Source: Photobacterium frigidiphilum (GTDB lineage Bacteria; Pseudomonadota; Gammaproteobacteria; Enterobacterales; Vibrionaceae). From it: a DNA stretch of 64,000 bases. A model generated the notes under the pieces. That model did no database searches, was not told the DNA's origin, and saw only the letters and a program-made list of their open reading frames with translations. The stretch spans positions 177,116-241,115 of the forward strand of contig NZ_PYMJ01000007.1 of NCBI RefSeq assembly GCF_003025615.1, in the 5' to 3' direction. The translations under genes and the position numbers were made by a program. This document shows, one piece after another, positions 1 through 8,706 of this stretch. The stretch's first letter is position 1; every line of letters begins with the position of its first letter.

Positions 1-251
1 TCATCACCCAATGCGGTTAACATCAGAATAGGTGTGGCAAAACGTTGGCAAATACGGCGTGCGACTTGTAAGCCATCAATATTCGGTAGCATCACATCCA
101 GTAATACTAAATCAACAGAGTGTGCTTGCATGTACGTCAGGGCACTTTCACCATCGTGAATATAATGGACATCGTAACCTTCTTCACTCAGCACTTCGGT
201 TAATAATTCGCACAGCATTACATCGTCATCAACAACCAGAATATTTGACAC
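1..251 (-). CDS. OmpR-family response regulator, N-terminal part (cut by window edge)
   Basis: Only the first 83 or so residues are inside the window; the gene runs off the left edge. Read on the minus strand from a GTG at 251 the protein begins MSNILVVDDD and continues with LVLLDVMLPNIDG, the phosphoacceptor segment of a receiver domain, then TPILMLTALGD, which holds the conserved Thr and sits just before the conserved Lys region. The acidic pair DDD and the Asp in LLDVM are the expected phosphorylation-site residues. The pattern resembles CpxR/OmpR-type two-component regulators, but the DNA-binding half is not visible, so the subfamily is inferred. About 170 bases separate it from the TPR gene upstream on the same strand. 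Confidence 0.85.
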   Translation of the reverse strand, partial: MSNILVVDDDVMLCELLTEVLSEEGYDVHYIHDGESALTYMQAHSVDLVLLDVMLPNIDGLQVARRICQRFATPILMLTALGD

Positions 252-419
252 AGCACTTACTCTTAATAAAAACGATTCGTATTCTAGTTAATAAAGTCAG
301 ATCAATCAATAATAACAATGCTTTTTCTAAGTCACTCTATTTAGATAGGAAGATAGTCAACAAAAACCAATGCATTCAACCGATAAGAATCACATTAAAA
401 TATTGACGATTAAGATCAC

Positions 420-1595
420 TTAACCTTTCATCTCACGGATTTGACTAAGATACCGAATCCAACTTGTTGACGCAGCAGAAGACGTTATATTATTCGCTAG
501 CTTGGCATGAATGATGGCACGGTCAAAGTCCTCTAGCTTGTAATAGGCGCGTACTTTTGCAAGCTCAACATCCGCCTTTTTAGCTTTACGTTTCACACGA
601 TCTAATTCTGTTAACGCCTTACGATAATGCCCTTCTTGCAACAATAACTGAGCCAACTCCCAGCGGTACCTATTATCCAACGCGGCCGCTTTAGCCCAAG
701 TGGAAATCGCTTTATTCCACTCTTTAGCCATTTGCCAATACATCGCTTGATCAGAGAGTAATTTAGCATCGGTATCAACTCCATCCAATTCACTGAATAA
801 GATGGCGGCGCGTTCTGGAATACCACGTTGCGCATAAAGTTGAGCGAGTGTTTTTAAATCTTGCTGGCGAAGCTCGACACCTTGATGCTTAGCTAATGCT
901 AAAGTATCCAGTGCATCATTCGAGCGTCCAATTCGAATTTGAATGCCCGCTAATTGCTGCCACCATACGGTTTTATTTGGCTCTAAACCAATTAAGCCGT
1001 TCAGTGTGATAATCGCACCTTTCCAGTGTTTAAGTTGAAGTTGAGCACCCAATTTAATGGTTAACGGTTGTATATCCACTTTTTTATTGAATCTATCGAA
1101 CTGCTTTAAGGCAGCAAGTACCCTGCTCCACTCTTCAATTTGATAGTGCGATTGTGCTATACGCAGCCACAATTCATCCGCTTTCTGATTATCAGGTATA
1201 CTTTTCGATAACGTATAATAATGAGGAAGTGCCACTGTAAACTGCTGTTCTGACAATAGAATATCAGCCAGCATTCGCTGAGTTACCCAAGCTTGTTCAT
1301 CATTCAATAAACCACTGTCGACAGCATAAGACAGATTAGCAATAGCATTTTTTGTATTGCCTTTTTGCCAATAGAAAATCCCCAGCATACGCTTAACAAA
1401 TGCTTTGTCATACGCCCTAGAAGGGTTGAGATCAGCCAATAACGTGATGGCTTCATTTAATTTTTCGTCTTGCTGCAAATTATGAGCCCGCTGTACTTTG
1501 CCAGCAGTAAATTGAGAGAGCTCTTTCGCTTGAACGCTCATCGAGATACAAAGCATTAAGGTGCAGGCAATAACGACGTTTTTTAAATTCATCAT
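420..1595 (-). CDS. TPR-repeat protein, last gene of the TonB2 operon
   Basis: A 391-residue secreted protein with an N-terminal signal peptide (about residues 1-23, ending VQA) followed by degenerate tetratricopeptide repeats, for example around residues 60-110 (RMLGIFYWQKGNTKNA) and 205-330 (GIQIRIGRSNDALDTL, QLLLQEGHYRKALTEL). TPR arrays bind protein partners; no catalytic motif is visible. The ATG overlaps the TonB2 stop by four bases (ATGA), so it is translationally coupled to the TonB2 system. Vibrio TonB2 loci carry a TPR gene at the same place, and the likely role is as a periplasmic accessory to the TonB2 complex. That role is inferred from position. Confidence 0.85.
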   Translation of the reverse strand: MMNLKNVVIACTLMLCISMSVQAKELSQFTAGKVQRAHNLQQDEKLNEAITLLADLNPSRAYDKAFVKRMLGIFYWQKGNTKNAIANLSYAVDSGLLNDEQAWVTQRMLADILLSEQQFTVALPHYYTLSKSIPDNQKADELWLRIAQSHYQIEEWSRVLAALKQFDRFNKKVDIQPLTIKLGAQLQLKHWKGAIITLNGLIGLEPNKTVWWQQLAGIQIRIGRSNDALDTLALAKHQGVELRQQDLKTLAQLYAQRGIPERAAILFSELDGVDTDAKLLSDQAMYWQMAKEWNKAISTWAKAAALDNRYRWELAQLLLQEGHYRKALTELDRVKRKAKKADVELAKVRAYYKLEDFDRAIIHAKLANNITSSAASTSWIRYLSQIREMKG

Positions 1596-2263
1596 TTATT
1601 TAACTTAAATTCAAGGCGAACAGTTTGACCCTGCTGAGAAATGGCTTTTCCATCAACAATTTTAGCCTGATATTTCCATTTACGCAGTGCTCGAATCGCT
1701 TCTCTTTCGAATAAGCGACGTGGCTTAGCATCTAGTATTTCAACATCGGTTGGACGACCTTGCGCATCAATAGTAAACGACAACACAACAAAACCTTCAG
1801 CGCCTTGCTTCATTGCACGCGTAGGATATTTAGGCTCTACACGGTATAGCGGCATGGCTTGTTGGTTCGCACCAAAATCTGAAAATTGAGGCACACTAAT
1901 AGCAAGCCCAGTAATTGCCGTATCCAAACCTAAGGTCGGTATTGATGGTGCAGAAGTGGCAGTAACGGCTGATTGGGAACTTCTTGGTATAGCCTCTGGT
2001 GGCGGCTCTGGAGTATCCGGTTTTTCTGGTACGGTTCGCTGACGGCGTTGTGCGTCACGTTCTTGTTCAACCATGACGATATCGAACGCTAAAACATCAG
2101 ATTTCTCTGGCGCTCTTTTATGCCCATTGTCTACCATCCACGCCATAAAGGTGAATAAAGCCAATGCCACAGCGGCAGATACAGGTAATGCGACCAATAG
2201 CCGAATAAACGATGATCGAAAAATAGAACGAGCAGGTACGGTGACGCCTGAATTCAACAGCAT
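1592..2263 (-). CDS. tonB2: TonB2 energy-transducing protein
   Basis: TonB carries proton-motive-force energy from ExbB/ExbD to outer-membrane receptors for siderophores, haem and vitamin B12. The 223 residues show a short cytoplasmic N-terminus, one membrane anchor (about 23-45), a Pro/Glu-rich spacer (about 75-95, PEKPDTPEPPPEAIP) and a C-terminal TonB domain (about 135-223) with YPTRAMKQGAEGFVVLSF and a closing RKWKYQAK element. The spacer is short, as in TonB2 rather than TonB1. The start overlaps the exbD stop by one base (TAATG). The N-terminus is about 15 residues longer than is usual for the family. It belongs to the Fur-type iron regulon suggested by the site at 5460. Confidence 0.95.
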   Translation of the reverse strand: MLLNSGVTVPARSIFRSSFIRLLVALPVSAAVALALFTFMAWMVDNGHKRAPEKSDVLAFDIVMVEQERDAQRRQRTVPEKPDTPEPPPEAIPRSSQSAVTATSAPSIPTLGLDTAITGLAISVPQFSDFGANQQAMPLYRVEPKYPTRAMKQGAEGFVVLSFTIDAQGRPTDVEILDAKPRRLFEREAIRALRKWKYQAKIVDGKAISQQGQTVRLEFKLNK

Positions 2264-2670
2264 TAGCGCTTCTCCGCTGCCAACGCAATATTATTAACCC
2301 CAGCGCCTTTCGCTGCATCCATCACTTTTACAACGGTACCGTTATAAGCATGTTCGTCAGCTTGAATAACTAATGTTGCTTCAGGTTGTTCAAGTAATAG
2401 GTGTTCAAGTATTGCTTGCACACGCTCTACATCAACCACGCGCTTATCAATGTAAATATCATTCGCAGATGTGATAGCGACAAAGATACCTGCATCTTTT
2501 TGACTAACAATATTGCTCGCCTGTGGTCGATTAACCTCAACACCAGACTCTCGAACAAATGAACTGGTAACAATAAAGAAAATTAACATGATAAAAACAA
2601 TGTCTAACATAGATGTCATGTCAATTTGTGCTTCTTCACGAGCAGAAGACGGACGACTCAGCCTCATCAC
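2263..2670 (-). CDS. exbD2: ExbD2 biopolymer transport protein
   Basis: ExbD forms the proton channel of the TonB energy complex with ExbB. It has 135 residues with a short cytoplasmic N-terminus, a single membrane helix (about 18-40, MTSMLDIVFIMLIFFIVTSS) that contains the essential membrane-embedded Asp in the LDIVF motif, and a periplasmic domain ending in VMDAAKGAGVNNIALAAEK. Length and motif match the ExbD/TolR family closely. The start codon overlaps the end of exbB by four bases and the stop overlaps the start of tonB, so stoichiometric coupled translation is likely. Confidence 0.96.
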   Translation of the reverse strand: MMRLSRPSSAREEAQIDMTSMLDIVFIMLIFFIVTSSFVRESGVEVNRPQASNIVSQKDAGIFVAITSANDIYIDKRVVDVERVQAILEHLLLEQPEATLVIQADEHAYNGTVVKVMDAAKGAGVNNIALAAEKR

Positions 2671-3197
2671 TGGCTCCTTAATAGTTTTTCTAATTTCAAT
2701 TCACGCAGATGACATGCTTTAGACAAACGTGCGTGAACAAACATACCCGCGAGTGCCGCTACCATGCCTGCCATGGTCGGCAACGTTGCGAGTGAAATAC
2801 CCGAAGCCATTAACCTTGGCTGGCTACTGCCTTGAGTTGCCATCACATCGAAGACAGAAATCATCCCCGTTACCGTGCCAAGTAGCCCTAACATTGGACA
2901 AATAGATACCAATACTTTAATCAAATTTAAGTTTTGATTTAAGGCAGTACGCGCTTCATTTAACCAACCGTCGCGTACAGCATGGGCATACCATGATGTC
3001 TGATCATCACGATCATGCCATTTTTCGAGCCAAGCTCTTCTCTGGTGTGGATATTGGAAGAACAGATAAATAATCCGCTCTACAACCAATATCCAGCAAA
3101 GCATTACTACAGCAGCCAACCACCATAGTATTTGGCCGCCTTGGTTCATAAATTGCGATAATGAGAACCACCAGGCTTGTAAAAGGCTGAATTCCAT
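2667..3197 (-). CDS. exbB2: ExbB2 MotA/TolQ/ExbB-family proton channel protein
   Basis: This is the inner-membrane scaffold and channel subunit of the TonB2 complex. The 176 residues carry three predicted membrane helices, about 20-45, 95-120 and 130-155. The family signature lies in the last two: CPMLGLLGTVTGMISVF and ISLATLPTMAGMVAALAGM. The length fits the short ExbB2 type. It overlaps the ttpC stop by one base upstream and exbD by four bases downstream. Confidence 0.95.
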   Translation of the reverse strand: MEFSLLQAWWFSLSQFMNQGGQILWWLAAVVMLCWILVVERIIYLFFQYPHQRRAWLEKWHDRDDQTSWYAHAVRDGWLNEARTALNQNLNLIKVLVSICPMLGLLGTVTGMISVFDVMATQGSSQPRLMASGISLATLPTMAGMVAALAGMFVHARLSKACHLRELKLEKLLRSQ

Positions 3198-4564
3198 TAT
3201 GCTGTTGTTCCTACTTTTTCAGCCTGTTCAGCAACAAGACTAATACCTTGCTTCTCTAAAATATTTCGAATGATATCTGCTTGTGTACTCAATATATTAT
3301 GCGCAAGCAACAGTGGCATTGCAGCAACTAGGCCTAACACTGTTGTAATTAGCGCCATAGAGATACCACCAGCCATAACCTTAGGGTCACCATTACCAAA
3401 CTGTGTGATTACTTGAAAAGTTTCAATCATGCCTGTTACCGTGCCTAATAAGCCTAGCATTGGGGCTAAAGCAGCAAGTAGCTTCAACATGGACAACCCT
3501 TTTTCAAGGTGTTGTTGCTCATCGACAATGGTTTCAAGCAAGCGTAATTCCAATGCCTCAACACTTCGTCCTTGTTCGGTATAACGCTCTTTATTATCAT
3601 AAAATACGCTAAGAACACGACCCAGTGGGTTATTACCAGGCACTTGAGGTTGCTTTAACTGCCCTTTAATTTGCTGGCGAATAATGAATAGCTTAGTGCC
3701 TCTAAAGAGCGCAATAATGCCGCCTATCGCGAGTAAGCCTAAAATAACCTGACCAACCACACCGCCGTTCTCTAACCGTTCTTTTAATGATGGGGTATTC
3801 GCCAATTGTTCCAGCATAATACCGCGTGATGGATCAACAATTAAAGGCAGTATTCCAGCCTGATTGATCGTTGATAAATCGGCTAAAACAGGCCCTTTCT
3901 GAGGCTGCTTTAAATACGGTTTAGCAACGTGGCGTTCATTGCTCCATTGCACATAGCCTTGTTCGCCCACTAAGCCAAAGCTACCAATACGGAAGGCATC
4001 AATATTTGCTTTGTACCCTTCCCCATTGATATAAGGCAAAGAAATAGGGGCAATCTCGCCACTTGCCGTTATCTGCTCTACCATTCCTTGCCACAAACCT
4101 GTTAACTGCAGCATAGAAGGCAATGCTTTTGCCTCTACAATTTCATTAACAACAGAAGCATATTTGGCACTATCAACACTGGTTACCGACGTCTCAATTT
4201 CAGTATTAAGATCTTTTGCAGACTGACGCACAACGCCAAATAACTCGCCCAAACTACCCGTATCTAAACGTAGTTGTTCTTCAAGGGTCGATAATTCTGC
4301 TTCGTTTTTACTGAATGTATCACTCAGTTTTTCAGTTTCACTTTGTAATTTCTCGCGCATAGCCAACAGAGAATCACGTTGCGCAAGAATAGATTGCTCT
4401 GTTTGTTTAAACCCCGCTTCACGTTGAACATTATGAGCACGTTGTTCTTTTTGTTCTTGTTTAGTTTTTGATACAAGTGATTCAGCTGAAACCGGTGATT
4501 CAGCTAACACAACAAATGGCATACTAAGTAGACAAACAGCCGTAACTAACGTTTTGAATTTCAT
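3197..4564 (-). CDS. ttpC: TtpC, TonB2-associated ExbB-like protein with periplasmic coiled coil
   Basis: A 455-residue protein with a signal peptide (about 1-21), a long periplasmic helical region (about 30-140, many E/Q/K residues, probable coiled coil), and a C-terminal ExbB/MotA-like channel domain (about 265-440) with LAPMLGLLGTVTGMIETF and ISMALITTVLGLVAAMPLLL. In Vibrio the TtpC protein is a fourth component required by the TonB2 but not the TonB1 complex, and its gene lies directly upstream of exbB2 as here. Because the channel domain repeats the ExbB2 signature, the operon holds two ExbB-type subunits of different sizes. One base separates it from the DUF3450 gene. Confidence 0.93.
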   Translation of the reverse strand: MKFKTLVTAVCLLSMPFVVLAESPVSAESLVSKTKQEQKEQRAHNVQREAGFKQTEQSILAQRDSLLAMREKLQSETEKLSDTFSKNEAELSTLEEQLRLDTGSLGELFGVVRQSAKDLNTEIETSVTSVDSAKYASVVNEIVEAKALPSMLQLTGLWQGMVEQITASGEIAPISLPYINGEGYKANIDAFRIGSFGLVGEQGYVQWSNERHVAKPYLKQPQKGPVLADLSTINQAGILPLIVDPSRGIMLEQLANTPSLKERLENGGVVGQVILGLLAIGGIIALFRGTKLFIIRQQIKGQLKQPQVPGNNPLGRVLSVFYDNKERYTEQGRSVEALELRLLETIVDEQQHLEKGLSMLKLLAALAPMLGLLGTVTGMIETFQVITQFGNGDPKVMAGGISMALITTVLGLVAAMPLLLAHNILSTQADIIRNILEKQGISLVAEQAEKVGTTA

Positions 4565-4565
4565 A

Positions 4566-5387
4566 TTACTGCTGCTCCACGTTAGTTAATGCAATGACGT
4601 TTGAAGTAGTGAGTTGTGTATCAGCTGCTAACTGAGCTGATACAGGTAAAGTGATCAAGCTTGGAGCAACCTGTTTATGTGCAATAGAGAATGCTTTATC
4701 AATATTTGAGCTTTGGTTACTGTCGATAGATTGCCAACCATTATCGATATCGTTCCATGCCCAATAACGCGTAGCATCTAAGCTTCTTGCGACTAAAGAG
4801 ATCCGTCCTAAATACAACAAATCAACTTCAATGCTCGTGTCTGCATCTACTGTAATTTGACCTTGGTACACACCTAGTTTCGTGCCGTAATCCATTTCAA
4901 TTTGATAGGCTTCAAGAATACGACGGTATTTTTCAGCATCACTGATATCGGCTTGCGACATCATAACGTCTAATTTGTTAAGTCGAGCCAAGCGTTGTTC
5001 ATGGCGAATGGGCTTATCATCGATAATAATTTGCTTTAATCCATCAAGCATTTTATACATCAGCGGTACTACACCCTGTCGTGTTTCTTTTATACCTTGA
5101 ATTTGCTGATTAATACTGGTCACTTCTTCATTTTGATTAACCACGAGACGAGATAAATGATCGCGATAAACCGTTAAATTTTTCACTTCTTCTTCAAGTT
5201 GCTCAATCTCTGCTTTCATGGTTAATGCCGCTTCTGCGCTTTGATCAACTTTTGTCTGGCTCTTAGTAGAAGCAGTATTGGTGTTACTTTCGATTGCACG
5301 AGCGGCATCAATATTGGCAGTTGCACTGTTTGCCATGCAGAGCATCAAAATGACCAAGCTAGGTTTTATTGCTTTCATATTGCTCAT
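4566..5387 (-). CDS. DUF3450 periplasmic coiled-coil protein, first gene of the TonB2 operon
   Basis: About 273 residues: a signal peptide (about 1-23, cleaved near ANSATA), a helical coiled-coil segment (about 45-110; EQLEEEVKNLTVYRDHLSRL) and a C-terminal globular part with LLYLGRISLVARSLD and RYWAWNDIDNGWQ. This is the DUF3450 family, found next to TtpC/ExbB in Vibrio and Shewanella. The molecular function is unknown; by context it assists the TonB2 complex in the periplasm. An in-frame TTG at 5390 precedes the chosen ATG at 5387. It lies first in the operon, downstream of the Fur-box-like site. Confidence 0.85.
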   Translation of the reverse strand: MSNMKAIKPSLVILMLCMANSATANIDAARAIESNTNTASTKSQTKVDQSAEAALTMKAEIEQLEEEVKNLTVYRDHLSRLVVNQNEEVTSINQQIQGIKETRQGVVPLMYKMLDGLKQIIIDDKPIRHEQRLARLNKLDVMMSQADISDAEKYRRILEAYQIEMDYGTKLGVYQGQITVDADTSIEVDLLYLGRISLVARSLDATRYWAWNDIDNGWQSIDSNQSSNIDKAFSIAHKQVAPSLITLPVSAQLAADTQLTTSNVIALTNVEQQ

Positions 5388-5459
5388 CAATAGTATTTAG
5401 GTGTAGTCAAAATTAAAAATACGCCTAGCAGCCTAGGAGTAAGATGCATCACTCTAATT

Positions 5460-5478
5460 GAAAATGAATCTCATTTAA
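5460..5478 (-). promoter_or_regulatory. Fur-box-like operator upstream of the TonB2 operon
   Basis: The 19 bases GAAAATGAATCTCATTTAA are roughly palindromic and agree at about 12 of 19 positions with the Fur consensus GATAATGATAATCATTATC. The site is about 75 bases upstream of the first gene of a TonB2 operon, a class normally repressed by Fur under iron sufficiency. The match is by eye. Confidence 0.55.
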
Positions 5479-5676
5479 AGAGGTTTTATCTGTAAATATA
5501 AGATTGAAAACACGGTGACTTCCTACCTAGACACATTAAATGTATAAAGTAAGCCATTTTAAGGCGAAACACCCACCAAGTATCCATGAAATTACTGTTG
5601 TTTTTTTGAAGTTCGATGAATTACTTGAAGATCGATGTATAATGCGTGCGATTTTATTCATAACGCGGTATTAGAA

Positions 5677-6111
5677 GTGACCCAACTAACTTTAGAAGCA
5701 ATTCGCGAGCAATTAACCGAATTGAATTTCAATGCTGAAAACATCCGAATGATAACTGTTGAAGCGATGGATGATGCGCTTCTAGAAAGCTGCACCACAA
5801 AAGAAGACGAAAGTTTTTATAATAGCTACATGAACGTTATTTACCAAAAAGGTGAACGTTACGTTTTGGGCTATCGCTGCAATGAAGAAAAAATCATTGA
5901 TCAGGCGATCATTAAAATTGGTGATAAGTACTTTGACCCAACAGAACAATCTAAGGGCGACTTCAAGCCTTATCAGTTTGCATTTTTAACTGAATTCAAA
6001 GTGTTCGACATGATGAAAAATGCTAAATCAAATAAAGATTTCCCACCTGATGTGGATTTTTTGTTTACTAGAGCTAAGCACTACAAAAACATCATCAATA
6101 AAGCAAAGTAA
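5677..6111 (+). CDS. Conserved hypothetical protein, unknown function
   Basis: I do not recognise a named family. The frame is open from ATG 5635, but the preferred start is GTG 5677 (protein beginning MTQLTLEAIREQLTEL, 144 residues), because a TATAAT hexamer at 5638-5643 falls inside the longer version and looks like the promoter -10. The protein is soluble and acidic, with no signal peptide or membrane segment. It has a helical N-terminus and a lysine-rich C-terminus (FTRAKHYKNIINKAK). It is a single gene, divergent from the TonB2 operon and followed by a MITE-like element. Confidence 0.7.
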   Translation: MTQLTLEAIREQLTELNFNAENIRMITVEAMDDALLESCTTKEDESFYNSYMNVIYQKGERYVLGYRCNEEKIIDQAIIKIGDKYFDPTEQSKGDFKPYQFAFLTEFKVFDMMKNAKSNKDFPPDVDFLFTRAKHYKNIINKAK

Positions 6112-6141
6112 CAAGTAACACACCACGTAAAAAGCATTTTA

Positions 6142-6449
6142 AAAAAGAGGGGCATCTATGCCCAAGTTACCTCAGGATGCTCGTTTCAGCGAAAATTTGT
6201 TGGGCTCTAGGCAAGGCGCTTATTTATAGACCTAGTCATTCTACGTTGAAAATAAGTAACACCGCATAGAGCCCAACAAAACTCGCCCTTCGGGAGTGAT
6301 TCAGCGTATCTACTTCTGTGTCAAATGTATTTGAAAGGGAAAGCCATTCCTACACACATTTTCCTTGAATTAAACACGCTGAGATCACTCTGAATCCTGC
6401 ATCTTGAGGTAGCTTGGGTATATAATTAACCGTAGATGCCCCTCTTTTT
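6142..6449. repeat. MITE-like 308-bp element with perfect 17-bp terminal inverted repeats
   Basis: The left end AAAAAGAGGGGCATCTA (6142-6158) is exactly reverse-complementary to the right end TAGATGCCCCTCTTTTT (6433-6449). Just inside are a second inverted pair (CCCAAGTTACCTCAGGATGC near 6161 against GCATCTTGAGGTAGCTTGGG near 6401) and a third (TTTGTTGGGCTCTA near 6196 against AGAGCCCAACAAAA near 6268). No open reading frame is present. Part of the element recurs at 30673-30746. It fills the whole gap between the hypothetical gene and the aminotransferase, so a hairpin RNA acting as a two-way terminator is also possible. Confidence 0.8.
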
Positions 6450-6483
6450 GTTTATTTAGTTACTTCTTTTACATAACGGATTA

Positions 6484-7665
6484 CTACTTTGTAACCGTAA
6501 TAAGTGCATTTGCTAAGTAATCTAATTGCTGTTCTTGCAAGCCTGCAATATTGATTCGACCATCACCGACCGCATAAATGCCATATTCAGCACGAAGACG
6601 CTCGATCTGTTCTGGGCTCAGCCCCGTTACAGAGAACATACCTTTATGCTGCTCGATGAAATTAAATGCATCTGAACCTTGTGCTCGCACAGCTTTGGTT
6701 AAACCAGAACGTAAGCTAAGCAAACGTTTATGCATTTGATCAAGCTCTTGCTTCCACGTTGCAGTTAATGCATCGTCTGTCAAAATAGTCGCGACTAATG
6801 CAGCACCGTGATCAGGCGGCATGGTGTAAGAAGCTCGTGCGAGTTGTAGAATCCGACCTTTTGCTTTTTGTGCTTCTTGCAAAGAATCACTGATAACAAT
6901 GGCAGCACCAGTACGCTCTCGGTACAGACCAAAGTTTTTTGAACATGATGCCGCTACAATCATTTCTTCAACGTTGTCAGCCATGTACTTTAGACCAAGA
7001 CCATCTTGTTCTAAACCATCACCAAAGCCTAAATAAGCAATATCGACAAACGGTAAGAAACCATTCTTATTGGCTAACGCAGTAACAGCTTGCCAATCAG
7101 AAAATGAAATGCCGGCACCCGTTGGGTTATGGCAACACCCATGAAGTAATACAACATCTTTAGGGCCCGCTTTTGCTAATTCAGCCAACATTGCATCGCT
7201 ATTTACTTGCTTCGTTGCATGGTCAAAATACGGGTAGTATTTAACGGTTAAGCCAGCCGCTTCCATTACGGGCCTATGGTTAACATAGCTTGGGTTTGTT
7301 AACCACACAGTAGTATCTGGCTGCGCGAGGTGCATCAAATCAGCCAACATACGCAGTGCACCACTCGCCCCTGGTGTTTGTACAGCAGCTGCACGACTAT
7401 GAGCAGATGTACCACTAAGCAGCAAATCCATCATCGATTGATTGAAGACTTCACTTCCAGCAAGACCAACGTAAGATTTAGTTGTTTGTGTTGCAAGTAC
7501 TTGCTGTTGCGCCTGCTGAACAGCTTGCATAATTGGCGTTTCACCTTGGCTATTTTTATATACGCCAATGCCTAAATCCATTTTATCTTCACGATCATCT
7601 GCACGGTAGGCAATAGAAAGCGACAAGATTGGGTCAAGTTGTGCTTGTGTAAGCTGCTTAAACAT
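6484..7665 (-). CDS. Aromatic-amino-acid / aspartate aminotransferase (class I, PLP)
   Basis: A class-I aminotransferase of 393 residues, full length for the AspC/TyrB family. It swaps amino groups between aspartate or aromatic amino acids and 2-oxoglutarate using pyridoxal phosphate in the cytoplasm. Visible elements are the substrate and cofactor loops SYVGLAGSEVF and TPGASGAL, the HGCCHNPTGA motif, the DIAYLGFGDG segment carrying the cofactor-binding Asp and Tyr, and the Schiff-base lysine in SCSKNFGLYRER. The C-terminal GMFSVTGLS and GRINIAGL match the family. In this group the sequence fits the TyrB-like aromatic enzyme somewhat better than AspC, but specificity is not proven. It stands alone, with the MITE-like element downstream. 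Confidence 0.93.
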   Translation of the reverse strand: MFKQLTQAQLDPILSLSIAYRADDREDKMDLGIGVYKNSQGETPIMQAVQQAQQQVLATQTTKSYVGLAGSEVFNQSMMDLLLSGTSAHSRAAAVQTPGASGALRMLADLMHLAQPDTTVWLTNPSYVNHRPVMEAAGLTVKYYPYFDHATKQVNSDAMLAELAKAGPKDVVLLHGCCHNPTGAGISFSDWQAVTALANKNGFLPFVDIAYLGFGDGLEQDGLGLKYMADNVEEMIVAASCSKNFGLYRERTGAAIVISDSLQEAQKAKGRILQLARASYTMPPDHGAALVATILTDDALTATWKQELDQMHKRLLSLRSGLTKAVRAQGSDAFNFIEQHKGMFSVTGLSPEQIERLRAEYGIYAVGDGRINIAGLQEQQLDYLANALITVTK

Positions 7666-7931
7666 AGAAGAAATTCCATTTTTACTGTTGATAACATCAA
7701 ATTATCATTTAGCTTACAAAACGTCACGATGAAATCGCGATATTTATTCAGCATTATTCACACCACACGTAAAGATTCACAAACCTTATTGTAAATAAAC
7801 ACTGATCAAGATTAACATTTTAGAAACTTAACTTGCATGTACGGTTGAAAAGCCTAGATTTATATAAGAAAAGAGATTTTATTTCCCACTCAGTACCCCA
7901 TTTCGGCACCAAGCCGATGTACGGAGGAATT

Positions 7932-8243
7932 ATGAAAAACAGCGTTGATGTCCGTACCCTATTAAGTGTTTATGAAAAAGTGAAAACCCAAGGTCAACAT
8001 TTTGAAAATAGCTGCAAGCTAGAAGATATCACCTGTACTGAAAGCCCTGATGGTTACTGTGTAAACTTGGCAGACAACAACGTAAGTCTTGATATCAATT
8101 TTCACAATACATACCACTTTCATACGATGAATGAAGACCCAGAGTCTGTAATCAATCAAACAACCACCGAGTTTCACAATAACAATGAAGCGCAAGTACA
8201 AGAATTTATCCACAAATTAATGCAATTAGATAAACGATATTAA
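7932..8243 (+). CDS. Small DUF3081-like protein
   Basis: A 103-residue cytoplasmic protein starting MKNSVDVRTLLSVYEKVK. The start is fixed by a strong ribosome-binding site GGAGGAAT six to ten bases before the ATG; the frame is open further upstream but lacks a site there. The central NFHNTYHFHT motif and the N-terminal region resemble the DUF3081 family seen in Vibrio and Shewanella. The function is unknown. It is a single-gene unit ending before a strong hairpin at 8270. Confidence 0.75.
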   Translation: MKNSVDVRTLLSVYEKVKTQGQHFENSCKLEDITCTESPDGYCVNLADNNVSLDINFHNTYHFHTMNEDPESVINQTTTEFHNNNEAQVQEFIHKLMQLDKRY

Positions 8244-8269
8244 GTTAGCTTACCTTATCGCTAACAATG

Positions 8270-8299
8270 CCATCGACAATGCAAGCAGATTGTCGATGG
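8270..8299 (+). terminator. 11-bp perfect hairpin after the DUF3081-like gene
   Basis: CCATCGACAAT, an eight-base loop, then ATTGTCGATGG. The stem is perfect, but no T-run follows, so it may be a weak terminator or an mRNA 3'-stabilising structure. Confidence 0.45.
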
Positions 8300-8387
8300 T
8301 ACACGTCTCGAACCGCTTATAAATCACCCAAACATTCGCGTATTTTTACTTTAACGCTCATTAAGCCATCAAACGCACTTTTTGACC

Positions 8388-8416
8388 TTTACAGCCACAA
8401 CGTTGCACCGTATTAT
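8388..8416 (+). promoter_or_regulatory. Sigma-70-type promoter of tRNA-Ser
   Basis: TTTACA (8388-8393), a 17-base spacer and TATTAT (8411-8416), placed so that transcription would begin a few bases before the mature tRNA 5' end at 8427. This is a good match to a sigma-70 promoter. Confidence 0.7.
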
Positions 8417-8426
8417 TCGCCGCGTT

Positions 8427-8517
8427 GGAGAGATGGCTGAGTGGTCGAAAGCACCGGTCTTGAAAACCGGCAAGGGTTTATAGCCCTTCTAGGGTTCAAA
8501 TCCCTATCTCTCCGCCA
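8427..8517 (+). tRNA. tRNA-Ser (anticodon TGA)
   Basis: A 91-base tRNA with CCA encoded. The acceptor stem GGAGAGA pairs with TCTCTCC. The D-arm begins TGGCTGAGTGG. The anticodon stem CCGGT/ACCGG encloses CTTGAAA with anticodon TGA at 8461-8463. A long variable arm (AAGGGTTTATAGCCCTT) marks a class II tRNA, and the T-loop is GGTTCAAATCC. It reads UCN serine codons. It has its own promoter upstream and terminator downstream. Confidence 0.98.
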
Positions 8518-8526
8518 CATTTAGAG

Positions 8527-8556
8527 AAGGGCGCTGATTTATCAGCGCCCTTTTTG
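8527..8556 (+). terminator. Rho-independent terminator of tRNA-Ser
   Basis: The stem GGGCGCTGAT / ATCAGCGCCC (8529-8538 with 8541-8550) is preceded by AA and followed by TTTTT. Confidence 0.9.
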
Positions 8557-8706
8557 CATCTAGCGTTTGTGGTTAGAGTGATTTGTTCCAAATCCACTTT
8601 AAACAGACTGGAATACTTTAAAATGCATTCATCTAATCTTAGCATCCTTTATTTCTTCCAAAATGCTGGCATAATATCGCCACAATAAAACTATGGAAAA
8701 AGTCCC

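Noticed and set aside
7833..7931. N-terminal extension of the DUF3081-like gene
   Set aside because: The strong GGAGGAAT site is at ATG 7932 and family similarity begins there.
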